Origin: JAKAVN01 sp963796565
GTDB taxonomy: Bacteria; Desulfobacterota; Binatia; Binatales; Binataceae
Assembly (NCBI GenBank): GCA_963796565.1
Contig: CAWCMA010000001.1
Coordinates: forward strand, 558,001 to 622,000
Direction: 5' to 3'
DNA length: 64,000 nt
In this document: positions 37,372 through 46,707 of the stretch, one piece after another
Position numbering within the stretch: position 1 is the stretch's first letter
How the letters are laid out: each line of letters starts with the position of its first letter
Translations under genes and position numbers: made by a program
The notes under the pieces: model-generated
What the model saw: only the letters and a program-made list of their open reading frames with translations
What the model was told of the DNA's origin: nothing
Databases searched by the model: none

Positions 37372-40019
37372 CTATGGAACGCAGACCCAAGTGCCGTTGA
37401 GTCCGTTAATCCAAGCCCCGGTTTTGGCGCCTGTGCTCGTGCATGCCACGGGCGGATTCGCCGGCGGATCGCAATCGATGCAGTAACGCCGAACCCCGTT
37501 CGTAACGCTGCCTGGCAGGTCGGCGAACTTCACGCCCAGGTCCTGACCGGCCCGGGTTTCGTTCAGCCACCACGACTTTCCTGCGTTGGTAAGAGCGAGA
37601 CCGGTGGGCTGTATCACGTCATGAATAATGATGGGGGACGATGGATTGGCAATCACGTTGAGCAGTTCAGCCGGGCTACCCCCAGCGAACAGGGTTCCGG
37701 CGACGATGAAAGGTGCGCCGCCGTTGATCGCGAGGTACGCAGCCCCCGTGCTGCCACTGAACAGTTGCCCGCCGTTGATAATGACTGGAGCGTATCCGCC
37801 GTTGGAGTAAACCGCCGCTAGCTGGTTGGCAGCCGTGTCCTCGATATCAAGTTCCGGACTGTCTAACACCGCTTGACCTTGCATGAACGCAAGTGGGTAA
37901 ACTGCATAGCCACGATCACTGAAATCAGGCATGATGTAATGCCCCGAACCAGTTGCCTGCTCGATGCAAGTATACTGTCCGTCGCACTGCAAGTGGTCAT
38001 AGAGGTTATTATTCGATTGGTTCAGAAACAGGAAGCCGACGTTGGTCTTAGGGAACGGGACGACGGCGCAGAGAACCCGCCGGAGCGTGTCCTGGTAGTC
38101 GTTGTTCGCCAGATCGACACAGGTTCGTCCCGCGCCCGCATGTTGATGTTCTCGATGGTCGAGTTCAGCATCCATGTGGCCCAGATGCCATTGTCGCTCA
38201 GCGAGAGATTGCCGATGTAGAGCGGGTTGAGGTCGGCGCCGCCGTCTGAGGTTTCGACCGGGATAAACACGTTTTTGTTAGACGGATTGCCGGCCGGGCC
38301 AGAGTAGCCCTCGATGGTTCCGGTGGGAGTCCCAGTCGGGAAATTGAGCAGGAGTACAGTATTATTATCAGAAGCGAACTTCGCGGTCGGCGGAGTGAAA
38401 TTTGATGTATAGCGCGCGGAGTTGGAGATTCGTAAGGAATCATAGTAGGCCAGGGGAGTGGGTGCGGTCGTTTGCATGCCCGGGTAAACTTGCACACCCT
38501 GGTCGGCGATCATGAAACTTTCGTAAGGCAGGACAGTCCAGTTGCCTGATGCGGCCGTGGTCTTAAGCAATACACCGTCCAGAAACAGCCTTGCATTGGA
38601 GCCGTCATAGGTAACCGCAAGATGATGAGTTATTCCCGGCGTGGCGTCCGCTCCGGCAGTGGTCGGCTGCAATGTGATGCGTGAACCGCCAATGTCGAGG
38701 ATCGCTGCTACACAGTTGTGAGGGCACGATCCCTGCGCATCAGCAATGTATATTTGGAGGGCGGCCAGATTTGAGGCTTCCGGTGCGCCCGCCTCCATAC
38801 CGACCATATAATAAGTCGTACCGCCAGTCTGCGTAATCGTGTTGAAATAGAACTCAACTGTGAAGTGCGACAGGCCGTTAAGAGCGCCGTCGTTGGGGCC
38901 GCCGGGATTACCAAGTTCCTTCGTGGCGTTATTCGAGCCAAATCCCGCGCCCGGCCACATCTCAGGGCTTACCGCATCAAGCGCAGAGCCGCTGCCGGTG
39001 GCAAGCTGAGTACCGATCATCGCAAGCGTCCAGGTCACGCTGCCGTCGGTGACGGTGCTGCCCTGAGTATTTGGCCACGTCGGATGCGAGCCACTGCCGG
39101 AAGTGCCGCCGGTCGTGGCGACCTCGACGTTGCCGTTGGAGTCACGAATTTCCTTGTATTGCGAGTAGCTATGCGAGGCCGTCCAGACAGCGGTGACGCT
39201 CGACGCCAGCGGAGGCTTCCATCCCGGCTCGGCGCTCTGTGCGATGATTGTGGGGCCAAGGTAATTCTGACAAATCGCCGTTTGCTGCCATCCCCCGCCG
39301 TTGAACTTGAGCGAGCAGTTGAGAAGGATGGGCGCGCTGGTCCTGTAACACAGCCCGCCGGGGGTTGCGGGCAAGTAGACTTCCGGCTTGTTAGCCCCGG
39401 ACGCCGCGCAAGCGGCATTGACCGCCGCTTGTATCGCCGCGGTGTCGTCGGTCGTTCCATCGCCCTTGGCAAGATAGGGCGGGGCCTTGACGCTGATTGC
39501 TCCATTAACGCTGCCGCTGATGTTCGCGTTCTCGTCGACGACGGTGAAAGGCGTGGTCGCGCCGTTGCCGACCTTGATTCCATTGCCGGGCACCATCAAC
39601 TCGCGATACTGGGAATCGCCGGGCAGCCCTGCCTGCACGCTGGCCGCGGCGAGAATGTTGTGGCCGTTGGCATTCAGATCCTGCTCGAGTGCGCCGGCGG
39701 CGCAAGACCAGGCGCCGCGCGAGCCCATCGCCCACGCCCCAGCGCCGCCGGCGCTGCAATGGCTGGTCGCCTGGCAATCCTTGCACCAGAGGAGCAGCCC
39801 ATCCTGCTCGGCCGGCAGGCTCGCGAACGGCAAGCCGACAATCTGTGGCGCGATCGCCTGGGCGCCAGACAGGTGCTGGTTTATCGCCTGACGGAAGTTG
39901 AAGCCGGCGCCGATGCCGGTGAAATTCGGAATCGGCTGGTACTGTGCCGCCGCGGCGCCGGCCATCGCCGCCAGTGCCAAGAGTGATCCGAGGAACATTT
40001 TCAGTAGCGATTTATGCAT
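37372..40019 (-). pseudogene. Distal tail/pectate-lyase-fold protein with LamG-like insert, frameshifted
   Basis: From the ATG at 40019 a signal peptide (LGSLLALAAMAGAAAAQ) leads into a Cys motif (LWCKDCQATSHC), then GDGTTDDTAAIQAAVNAAC, the start of a right-handed beta-helix (pectate lyase 3 type). An insert follows with SHFTVEFYFN and HHLAVTYDGSNARLFLDGVLL, a LamG/concanavalin-like sandwich. The frame shifts between 38175 and 38130; the remainder (NNDYQDTLRRVLCAVV) continues to 37372 and ends with a second Cys motif (YCIDCDPP). Its place after the fibre genes fits a host-glycan-degrading tail protein, though a signal peptide is odd for a virion part. Confidence 0.75.
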
Positions 40020-40031
40020 GATATGAGACCG

Positions 40032-40610
40032 TCAGAATCCGATTGCCAGCCAAGAGAACCCGTTGCTGTGCTCATTGCCCAAGCCTGCCAGGGCCAGCAG
40101 GGTTCCTGGAACGTCGAGCACGAACGTCGCGCCGGAAGCGCCGTAACTGATCACCGAGGCGGCAGTGTTGCCGCCGACCGTGGAGTAGTAGACGTTGGTC
40201 GCCAGCGGCGGCAGCAGGATGGCGTTGGGAAAGGGGATCGGCCAGGTCACCGTGAATGTCGTGTCGTTAGAGATGCTCTGCTGGGCGAGAGCGTAATATC
40301 CCCACTGGATAATCGCGATCATCGGGCCGCGGCTCACGTCGGTCAGCGGGATTCTCAGATAACCAGCGGTCTTGAGCGAGCCGGTGAAGTTAGCGACGAA
40401 GCTCTGCAGGGCGCCGATGTTTGCGATGTTGGTATTCTGCCGCCCGTACAGAAACGCCGTACGGTTGGCGAGCTGCTGATGGGGCTCGTTGCTCACCCCG
40501 ATACCGCTGAAGCTCGCGCCGGCGCCCGCACCTTCGACCGGGTCGGTTTGCTGAATTTCGTAGATCTCGTTGGCAGTAAATTCCGGACTGTCGATAAGCG
40601 TTGCCATCAT
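40032..40610 (-). CDS. Phage tail fibre protein with gp53-like C-terminal domain
   Basis: The 192-residue product starts with SPEFTANEIYEIQQTDPVEG and has HQQLANRTAFLYGR, a phrase common at the baseplate-attachment end of tail fibres. The C-terminal TFTVTWPIPFPNAI segment resembles the gp53-like receptor-binding head domain. It probably trimerises and binds the host. It lies downstream of another fibre gene and upstream of the lyase-like gene. Confidence 0.75.
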   Translation of the reverse strand: MMATLIDSPEFTANEIYEIQQTDPVEGAGAGASFSGIGVSNEPHQQLANRTAFLYGRQNTNIANIGALQSFVANFTGSLKTAGYLRIPLTDVSRGPMIAIIQWGYYALAQQSISNDTTFTVTWPIPFPNAILLPPLATNVYYSTVGGNTAASVISYGASGATFVLDVPGTLLALAGLGNEHSNGFSWLAIGF

Positions 40611-40647
40611 TTACCTCAGAACGTGCACCTCAGGATGTGCAACTTTC

Positions 40648-41313
40648 TTAGAACGTGAAGGTCCAGGTGCCCTGGTAATTCGCCGCGCCATTGAAGGCGA
40701 AGGCCGGCACTACCGCGTGCGCCAGCATCGGAGCCGGCGCCGTATCCAGTGCGACCAGAGTCCAGACCGCGGCGCCGTCGCTGGTGGTGGCGTTCAGCGC
40801 CGTCGCCCACGTGGGCGCCGTCGCGCCGCCCGTGCCCGCCGTCGTGCACCGCTGAATATTGCCGTTGGCGTCGACGATCAGATTGCCGGCTGTCCAGGCC
40901 GTCGAGGACGCCCAGGCCGGATTCGCCGTGCCGATTGCGGCCGGCAATGCGATCGTCGAGCCGTTGCCGAACAGTCCCACCTCCTGCACGGTCATCCCGA
41001 GCGCGCCGTAGTCGGCGGTCGCCGATAGCGCGTAACTGAACTGCACGCTGCCGGAGTTGGGAAAAGTATACGCGCCCACTGCGTTGTAGTACTTGGGCGC
41101 TGCGCCCAGATCGGTGTCGTTCACGGTGGGCGCCGTGGCGCTGGAACCGAAACCGACCGCCAGTGCGTATTGGCCGGTCGTGACCCCGGCCATCAGATTG
41201 GCCAGCGCCGGCAGCCCCGCGTTGACGAACAGATTGCGGCATTCCCATACCAGCGCGCCGCGGCTGAAGATTCTGACTATTCCTTTTGGCCGTTTCATAA
41301 TTGCTTTATCCAT
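40648..41313 (-). CDS. Phage tail/fibre protein with a carbohydrate-binding-like module
   Basis: The 221-residue protein has an N-terminal region (ECRNLFVNAGLPALANLMAG, then VQEVGLFGNG) typical of phage tail-collar/fibre proteins. Residues about 133-190 form a module (NPAWASSTAW, NGNIQRCTTAGTGG, APTWATALN, DGAAVWTLVAL) that recurs in the tail sheath and in the lyase-like protein of this same prophage. The N-terminus overlaps the gpI gene by eight bases. Confidence 0.75.
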   Translation of the reverse strand: MDKAIMKRPKGIVRIFSRGALVWECRNLFVNAGLPALANLMAGVTTGQYALAVGFGSSATAPTVNDTDLGAAPKYYNAVGAYTFPNSGSVQFSYALSATADYGALGMTVQEVGLFGNGSTIALPAAIGTANPAWASSTAWTAGNLIVDANGNIQRCTTAGTGGATAPTWATALNATTSDGAAVWTLVALDTAPAPMLAHAVVPAFAFNGAANYQGTWTFTF

Positions 41314-42133
41314 TTGCCGAGATCGGCACTCCGTTGGCGACCACGCCCGAGTCGGCCACCGCCGGCTCGTTGGCGCCGTAGCTTATCCCGATATGGTAGT
41401 AATGCCGGTTATATACCGGCGCGATCACTCGCCGCTCCGTCAGCGGCGCCAGCGGCGCGGTCAGCAGATCGCTCGGCGCGGGTGCGTAGTCGACCGCACC
41501 GGTGAAGCTCACCGGCGCCGGCGCCGCGTCGCCGAGCGGCGCCGCCTCGAACACCAGCGCGTCGAGCCAGCTTCGCGCCGGCTTGAAGAAGTTCACCGCG
41601 GCGACGATCCGCGCCGCGTCGTTCATTCCTACCGTCTGTCCGGCTCCCAGATTCACCACCACCCGAAACACCGCCCAGCCCTCTGAAAAGGGCCACGCGC
41701 TGCCGCCCCAGCTCGTCTGCCCCTCCAGGAAGGTAACGCTGGTCCAGTTCAGCGAGGCCAGCGCCTGACTTATCGAATAGGAGGTGCCATGCACGCGATG
41801 CAATGGAATCGAGGTCTGCAGCAGCGCGCGCCAGGAATCGAAGTCGGTCGGCCCGGCGCTGCCCGACGACGACAACAACGTGTCTACATCGGTCAGCGTG
41901 TCGACGCTGGTCAGCGCGTCGATGCTCTCGCCCGAGGTGCTCGCCGCAAGTTGCCACTGCGGATCGAGCATATCGAATTGCCAGGCCAAAAAGATCAGCG
42001 CCGAGTCCGGAGCCGAGTCGAGCCGGTAGATCAGCAGAGGCGTAAGATCGAGCGCGTCGAGCCGTTCGACCGTCGCCATCAGCGATTGCGAACGCAGGTC
42101 GTTTATCGAAGGCGGTAGCTGAAGCTGCGCCAT
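41306..42133 (-). CDS. Phage tail protein I (P2 gpI-like)
   Basis: The 275-residue product resembles P2 gpI, a baseplate component next to gpJ. LPPSINDLRSQSLMATVERLDAL at the start and IFLAWQFDMLDPQW fit the N-terminal domain. The C-terminal half has WAVFRVVVNLGAGQTV and RHYYHIGISYGAN. The ATG at 42133 overlaps the zinc-finger gene stop as TGATG. gpI-type proteins connect the wedge to the fibres. Confidence 0.82.
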   Translation of the reverse strand: MAQLQLPPSINDLRSQSLMATVERLDALDLTPLLIYRLDSAPDSALIFLAWQFDMLDPQWQLAASTSGESIDALTSVDTLTDVDTLLSSSGSAGPTDFDSWRALLQTSIPLHRVHGTSYSISQALASLNWTSVTFLEGQTSWGGSAWPFSEGWAVFRVVVNLGAGQTVGMNDAARIVAAVNFFKPARSWLDALVFEAAPLGDAAPAPVSFTGAVDYAPAPSDLLTAPLAPLTERRVIAPVYNRHYYHIGISYGANEPAVADSGVVANGVPISANG

Positions 42134-42390
42134 CAGTTCACCAGCATCTCCGGCGCTTCCGCGCCGTGGTGGTCCAATCGTCCGCCGCTACCGGGCTTCG
42201 CCGCTGCGCAATACATATGCGGCTCCGGTTCCGGCTCGGGAATCGGGTTGGCCGTGTCGAATCGCGCGATTAGCTCGTCGGCCTCGGCCGCGCTGCGCTT
42301 GTGGTCGGCGACGAGATGCGCGCGCACCGTGTCCGGCATGCACAACTCGCCCCGGCATAGCGGACAAAACTGCGTGGCCGGCGCGCCCAT
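42133..42390 (-). CDS. Small C2H2 zinc-finger protein in the baseplate operon
   Basis: The 85-residue product has Cys9-x2-Cys12, then His25-x4-His30 (FCPLCRGEL, RAHLVADH), the spacing of a classical C2H2 finger. The remaining half is acidic and Pro-rich. ATG overlaps the gpJ stop (TGATG), and its stop overlaps the gpI start in the same way, so it is translated between two baseplate proteins. Function unknown: a DNA/RNA-binding regulator or a metal-stabilised structural protein. No such gene stands between J and I in P2. Confidence 0.75.
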   Translation of the reverse strand: MGAPATQFCPLCRGELCMPDTVRAHLVADHKRSAAEADELIARFDTANPIPEPEPEPHMYCAAAKPGSGGRLDHHGAEAPEMLVN

Positions 42391-43559
42391 CACGAATGCT
42401 CCGTGGCGGTTGCCTGCGCCAGCGTGATCGCGGTGCAGTTGGCCCATTGCCCGGCGATAAGTTGCGTAAAGGACGGCTGCGTCAGCACGACCTGGTAAAC
42501 GCCTGGGACCGAGAGTGCGGCCACGATCTCGCTCGGTACGATGTCGCGCTGGATCCGCGCGGCCAAATTGAGCGCGATGTCCTGCGCGGCGGCGTTGACC
42601 GCGGCCATGGTCGAGATCGGTTCGGCGTCCGCGAATAGCGTGACCGTGCCCGCAATCTGGTAGTCAACCTCGCTCACCGCGAGCGCGCTCACCGTGTCGG
42701 TGAGCGGACGCACGTCGTCGGCCTCGAGCGTCTGCTGGACCTTGGCCAGCAGCGCCGAATTCGCGACGCCCGCGTTGTTGGGCGAAGCGGCCGGCTGCGC
42801 CGCAATTGGTCCGGTCAGGATGTAGACCTGGACCGTGCCGGGTGCGGCCGATACCACGGCGACGTCGATGATCGAAGGATCGACACCGAGGGCGAAGAAG
42901 CGGTATGCGCCCGCGGGGCCGGCCACACTGAACTGATTGGGTGCCGCTTGGATGCGGGTGCGCAGATGGTCGTCGGTCTCGGGCGCCGAGCCTCCGCCGG
43001 TCGTTATGGTGTTGGTCACCGAAGCGATCAGCACGTTGGGGTTGAGCAGCACGTTGACTTGGCCGGGTAGATAGCCGTTGGCATTGGGGCCGGCCGTGGT
43101 ACAGGTCGCAGTGATGCCCGCGACCGTCGTTGCCGCCGGCACGATTAGATCGGCGCTGGTGGCGAATACGAATTCCCCGTCGCTGGTGCCAGCCTGCGTG
43201 CCGGCCGGGATCGTATATGGCAGCGTGAGCGCGTTTTGCAACGTGAACTGCAACGTCGTCACCGCACCTTGCGCGCCGAGCCGGTTCACCCCGAGCAACT
43301 GTCCGAGGTAATCGATCATCGGAAAGACCGCGAAGGCGAGCAGGTTCTGCTGCCCGGCGTACTGGATGGCATTGCGGACCAACGACTCGCGATAAGCGTA
43401 CAGGTTGATCAGCAGGCGCTCGACCTGCGCCGGTTGCAACGTGCGGCCGGCCGCGGCCTGGAAGGCCGCAACCATGTCGGCCAGGATCAGGTTGGGGTTC
43501 AGCCCATCGACGTCGTTGATGAACGTCGGCGGCGGTAGATTCGGTATTCCGGCTCCCAT
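42390..43559 (-). CDS. Baseplate J-like protein (gpJ)
   Basis: This 389-residue wedge protein matches the Baseplate_J family (PF04865). VRNAIQYAGQQNLLAFA, IDYLGQLLGV, IPAGTQAGTSDGEFVFAT and ETDDHLRTRIQAAPNQFSVAGPAGAYRFFALGVDPSI are signature segments. It forms the periphery of the contractile-tail baseplate. It lies between gp25 and the zinc-finger gene. Confidence 0.93.
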   Translation of the reverse strand: MGAGIPNLPPPTFINDVDGLNPNLILADMVAAFQAAAGRTLQPAQVERLLINLYAYRESLVRNAIQYAGQQNLLAFAVFPMIDYLGQLLGVNRLGAQGAVTTLQFTLQNALTLPYTIPAGTQAGTSDGEFVFATSADLIVPAATTVAGITATCTTAGPNANGYLPGQVNVLLNPNVLIASVTNTITTGGGSAPETDDHLRTRIQAAPNQFSVAGPAGAYRFFALGVDPSIIDVAVVSAAPGTVQVYILTGPIAAQPAASPNNAGVANSALLAKVQQTLEADDVRPLTDTVSALAVSEVDYQIAGTVTLFADAEPISTMAAVNAAAQDIALNLAARIQRDIVPSEIVAALSVPGVYQVVLTQPSFTQLIAGQWANCTAITLAQATATEHS

Positions 43560-43598
43560 CTGGATTCCCTTCGCAATTGGGGCGCGCGCCCGCGCTTG

Positions 43599-44042
43599 TT
43601 ATCCTGGCTGGTTCGCGTTCGCCAGCGTGACCGTCGTGTTCCGCGCCGGACCAGGCGCGCCGCCCAAATTGAGCTGCCACGCCACGGTGATTTCAACGTG
43701 AGCGCCCGATTGCGTCGCGACGCCGGCCAGCGGCGTGGTTGTGACCGACAGCACCTTAACTCGCGGCTCCCACTGAGTAATCGACTGAGTAACCTCGCGG
43801 ACCACGGCCGGTCCCGCCTGGTTAATCGGTGCATCGATATATTTCCACAGGTCGGTGCCGAAACTCGGGCGCAGCACGTCCGTGCCCTTCGGTGTGGTCA
43901 GAATGATCGCGATACACTGGTCGACGTCATCGACCCCCGTGACCACTCTGCCGATTGCCGACCCTGGCTGCCCCGCCGAATCGAGCATCAACGACCAGTC
44001 CGCCGACGCGATATCCGCAAGTGTGATTGTCCCGGCTGGCAT
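43599..44042 (-). CDS. Baseplate wedge protein gp25/gpW-like
   Basis: This 147-residue lysozyme-like GPW_gp25 protein has CIAIILTTPKGTDVLRPSFGTDLWKYID and VREVTQSITQWEPRVKVLSV, including the EPR core motif that nucleates sheath assembly. The C-terminal 20 residues are extra. It lies between gpV and gpJ as in P2. Confidence 0.92.
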   Translation of the reverse strand: MPAGTITLADIASADWSLMLDSAGQPGSAIGRVVTGVDDVDQCIAIILTTPKGTDVLRPSFGTDLWKYIDAPINQAGPAVVREVTQSITQWEPRVKVLSVTTTPLAGVATQSGAHVEITVAWQLNLGGAPGPARNTTVTLANANQPG

Positions 44043-44125
44043 TTAATTCCCCATCTTCCAGAGACGAAAGGAGGGCGCTAAAAGCAGCCGCGGCATCGGA
44101 AGCAGGCGATGTGCCGGTGAAACGA

Positions 44126-44665
44126 TCATGACATCTGTTGTGTCGGCGGCGCCGTGTTCCCGCCCTGCGGGTCTGCATGGGTATGCCCGTTGTAGGTGTT
44201 GATCATTCCGTCCACCGAATCATTGTGCCCTGAAGTGATCAGGTTGATTCCGCCCGCGGCATGAACGGTGATATTGCCGCTGGCGTCGATTGCGATCACC
44301 GCGCCGTTGGCGCTTAGGTTCATCGTCGCTCCACTGGGCAGGCTCACCGCGAGCGCGTGCGCCGCGCGGTCATATTCGACGCTTGCGCCGTCCTTGAATG
44401 ACACGTGGCACTTGTCAGGGCTCTGGACCGGCGGGGTATCGGCGCTCGAGTATATTGCTCCCAGCACCGCCCCCGCTTCGTCGTGCTCGTCCATCAGGCA
44501 TACTACCTGCTCGCCGATATCAGGTACCCAATAGCTCTTGTCGTTTTGCGTCTTCGGAAAAAGGATCGGTAGCCAGTACGACAACATCTGGTCGCGGTCC
44601 GGAAATACGACCCGCAGGCGGGCACCCTGAAGGTCTTGCTGTTTCACCAGCCCTACGCGAAACAT
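44126..44665 (-). CDS. Baseplate assembly protein V (tail spike)
   Basis: The 179-residue product has the gpV OB-fold (RLRVVFPDRDQMLSYWLPIL, VPDIGEQVVCLMDEHD, GAIYSSADTPP). A beta-helix of repeated SG/DASGNI turns follows, then the apex with His-x-His (NGHTHADPQGG) that binds iron in P2 spikes. It pierces the outer membrane. The His-x-His apex supports a functional spike. Confidence 0.92.
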   Translation of the reverse strand: MFRVGLVKQQDLQGARLRVVFPDRDQMLSYWLPILFPKTQNDKSYWVPDIGEQVVCLMDEHDEAGAVLGAIYSSADTPPVQSPDKCHVSFKDGASVEYDRAAHALAVSLPSGATMNLSANGAVIAIDASGNITVHAAGGINLITSGHNDSVDGMINTYNGHTHADPQGGNTAPPTQQMS

Positions 44666-44747
44666 GTTTGCCGGCTCACCCTTGTAGGAAATGTGTTCAT
44701 CCTGGTCGGAAATCCCCCGCCCCTGGCCAAGGCTTCAGTGGCGCGCG

Positions 44748-45755
44748 TTACGACACCATTCTGAGGTCGGCTTCCGTAACGTAGCCGGCCGCGCGCGACA
44801 GGCGATGTTGCGCGCGTTCGATCATGTACGTTCCGTCCATTACCTTCCATCCAGACAGCGCCACGTTGTTGCCGGCCACCAGTAGCGTCGTGCCTGGTGC
44901 TACCAGACGACATGTCACCAGAAGCCGGTTGGTCTCGTGCAACGCGGCGCTCGCGCGCTCCAGGGCCTGCTGTCCGTTTTCACAGCGTGCGACGACCTTC
45001 AGCATATCGCCAACCGCCACTGCGGAATTCGCCTGTGCCGATTGCGTGTATAGTTGCTTGCTATAAGGATCGAAGTAGGCCGCCTGCGCCTGTTTGTAAG
45101 TCTGATGAGTCTTGGACACGAAGCTGAAGCGCTCGACATCGTTCCGGGAAAGCGTCAGTACCGCGGGCTGCGCTTCCAAATCGGTGCGCGCGTAAAAGAC
45201 GAGTTGTGCGCAGCGCACCGTGAAGTCATAGTCGTGCTCGATCGCGACGCGACGGAGAAACTCAAGATCGGTTTCCTGCTTTTGCGTGATACGCAGATAA
45301 GTCAAATCGAGTTGGTTGGGCGCTCCGACCACAGTCATCCCGTGCCGCGCCGCGATCGTCGTCGCGATCTGTAGCAGCGTCTGGTTTTCGTATCCGAAAC
45401 TGTTCCGGGTGCGGAGAGACGGCGTGATCCACGCTGGCAGGCAGCGTAAATGAAGGACGTCGGGCGGCCCCTCGATTTCGAGGTCGTCGACCTGAAAGTC
45501 ACCGCACGGCAGCAGAAGTTCACCGCCGTAGCCAATCAGCAGGCTGACCACATCGCCCTGCCGCAGAAACCATGCTCCCTGCCAGCGCCGCTCGCGATCC
45601 TCCAGCTCGACTTCAAGCTCGCCGGAGCGTCCACCAAGCTCATCTGCATAACTGATGGACAAGACCATGTGCGATATGTCGGCGGTGATATTCACGCCAC
45701 TGTAAGTCAGTATCCAGTCGGGCGATCGTACTGGATATGCGATCGGAGCCGTCAT
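44748..45755 (-). CDS. Late control protein D-like tail hub (gpD)
   Basis: The 335-residue protein matches phage late-control D proteins, which form the tail hub (gp27-like). YSGVNITADISHMVLSISYADELGGRSGELEVELEDRERRWQG, then IATTIAARHGMTVVG and FLRRVAIEHDYDFTVR are characteristic. It sits after gpX and before gpV, as in P2 relatives. Confidence 0.92.
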   Translation of the reverse strand: MTAPIAYPVRSPDWILTYSGVNITADISHMVLSISYADELGGRSGELEVELEDRERRWQGAWFLRQGDVVSLLIGYGGELLLPCGDFQVDDLEIEGPPDVLHLRCLPAWITPSLRTRNSFGYENQTLLQIATTIAARHGMTVVGAPNQLDLTYLRITQKQETDLEFLRRVAIEHDYDFTVRCAQLVFYARTDLEAQPAVLTLSRNDVERFSFVSKTHQTYKQAQAAYFDPYSKQLYTQSAQANSAVAVGDMLKVVARCENGQQALERASAALHETNRLLVTCRLVAPGTTLLVAGNNVALSGWKVMDGTYMIERAQHRLSRAAGYVTEADLRMVS

Positions 45756-45804
45756 CTATTCGTTCCCTGTATCGTCGTTGGAGTCGAAGCAGACATCATT
45801 GACT

Positions 45805-46062
45805 TCAATCTCGACTGTATGAGGCAGAGGTTGGGCTGCCTGCGGTCTTCCAGGGTGGCAAATCGCTGGTCAAGACGTTCTGCTGCTGGATGATCGGAAT
45901 TGCCAGCGTCATCCCCGCTTCGAATGCAGGCTCGATTGGTACTCCGGGGTTCGCCATGATGATAATGCTGTAGTTAGTGGGGTCGCCGTAGTATTGCCAG
46001 GCCAGCAGGTCCCATCTCTCACTGGCGTAGGTTAAATGCTGAATGAACTGCGGCGCGCTCAT
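45805..46062 (-). CDS. Tail protein X (LysM-like, gpX)
   Basis: The 85-residue product has YASERWDLLAWQYYGDPTNYSIIIMANPG, a LysM-type fold as in P2 gpX. The ATG at 46062 overlaps the stop of the gpU-like gene (ATGA). It probably binds peptidoglycan or completes the tail tip. Confidence 0.85.
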   Translation of the reverse strand: MSAPQFIQHLTYASERWDLLAWQYYGDPTNYSIIIMANPGVPIEPAFEAGMTLAIPIIQQQNVLTSDLPPWKTAGSPTSASYSRD

Positions 46063-46685
46063 TGCGGCGACCTCACGATCGCGGCCGCCGGCACATCCGG
46101 GTATGAAAGACTGGGGCCGCCGGCACCTCCGGGCAGTGGGTTGTCGACCAGCGCCGAGACACCAGGCTGAGTGAAAGTCGGCGCCGTATAACCCACCGGA
46201 GGGACCGCAGCCCCGAGCAGCGGCGCGGGCGAAATATAGTTGATAGCCACTGTTGCAATTCCGAGCGGAACGGAGCCCAGCCGTGGCGGAGCGGCCGGAT
46301 CGAACTCGGAGCCGGCCGCCCATTGGCGAAGTCTCGCCTGTACGCGGATTGCGATTGGAGTGGCATCGGCGCCTAGCTGAATGTCGCTGGTCGCGATCGA
46401 TTCTACCACGAAGAACCCGCGGAAGACGCCGTTGCCGAGGACCAGGGCGCGCGCCTGATGGTCCTGGCCGGCGGCCAGCAGCGCGGCGAGTTGCGCCGCG
46501 GGATCGGTAAACGATGCGTGGAACAGCATCGCCAGAGTGATGTTTTCCAGTTCCGCCGCGAGCCATTGCAGACGTGGAAGATCCTCGACTACGCGATGCT
46601 CGGCGTAGTCGAAGCGCCGGCTGGACTCGAAGATCTCGGGTGAGCCGGTCACCTGGAATGAAATTTCACCGAGTAGTGCGAACAT
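46059..46685 (-). CDS. Tail protein U-like
   Basis: The 208-residue product begins like P2 gpU, the tail completion protein: MFALLGEISFQVTGSPEIFESSRRFDYAEHRVVEDLPRLQWL in outline. It is longer than P2 gpU by a Pro/Gly-rich C-terminal 70 residues. It lies between tape measure and gpX in the expected order. Confidence 0.82.
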   Translation of the reverse strand: MFALLGEISFQVTGSPEIFESSRRFDYAEHRVVEDLPRLQWLAAELENITLAMLFHASFTDPAAQLAALLAAGQDHQARALVLGNGVFRGFFVVESIATSDIQLGADATPIAIRVQARLRQWAAGSEFDPAAPPRLGSVPLGIATVAINYISPAPLLGAAVPPVGYTAPTFTQPGVSALVDNPLPGGAGGPSLSYPDVPAAAIVRSPQ

Positions 46686-46707
46686 AACGCTTGCCTGAAG
46701 GGAATCC

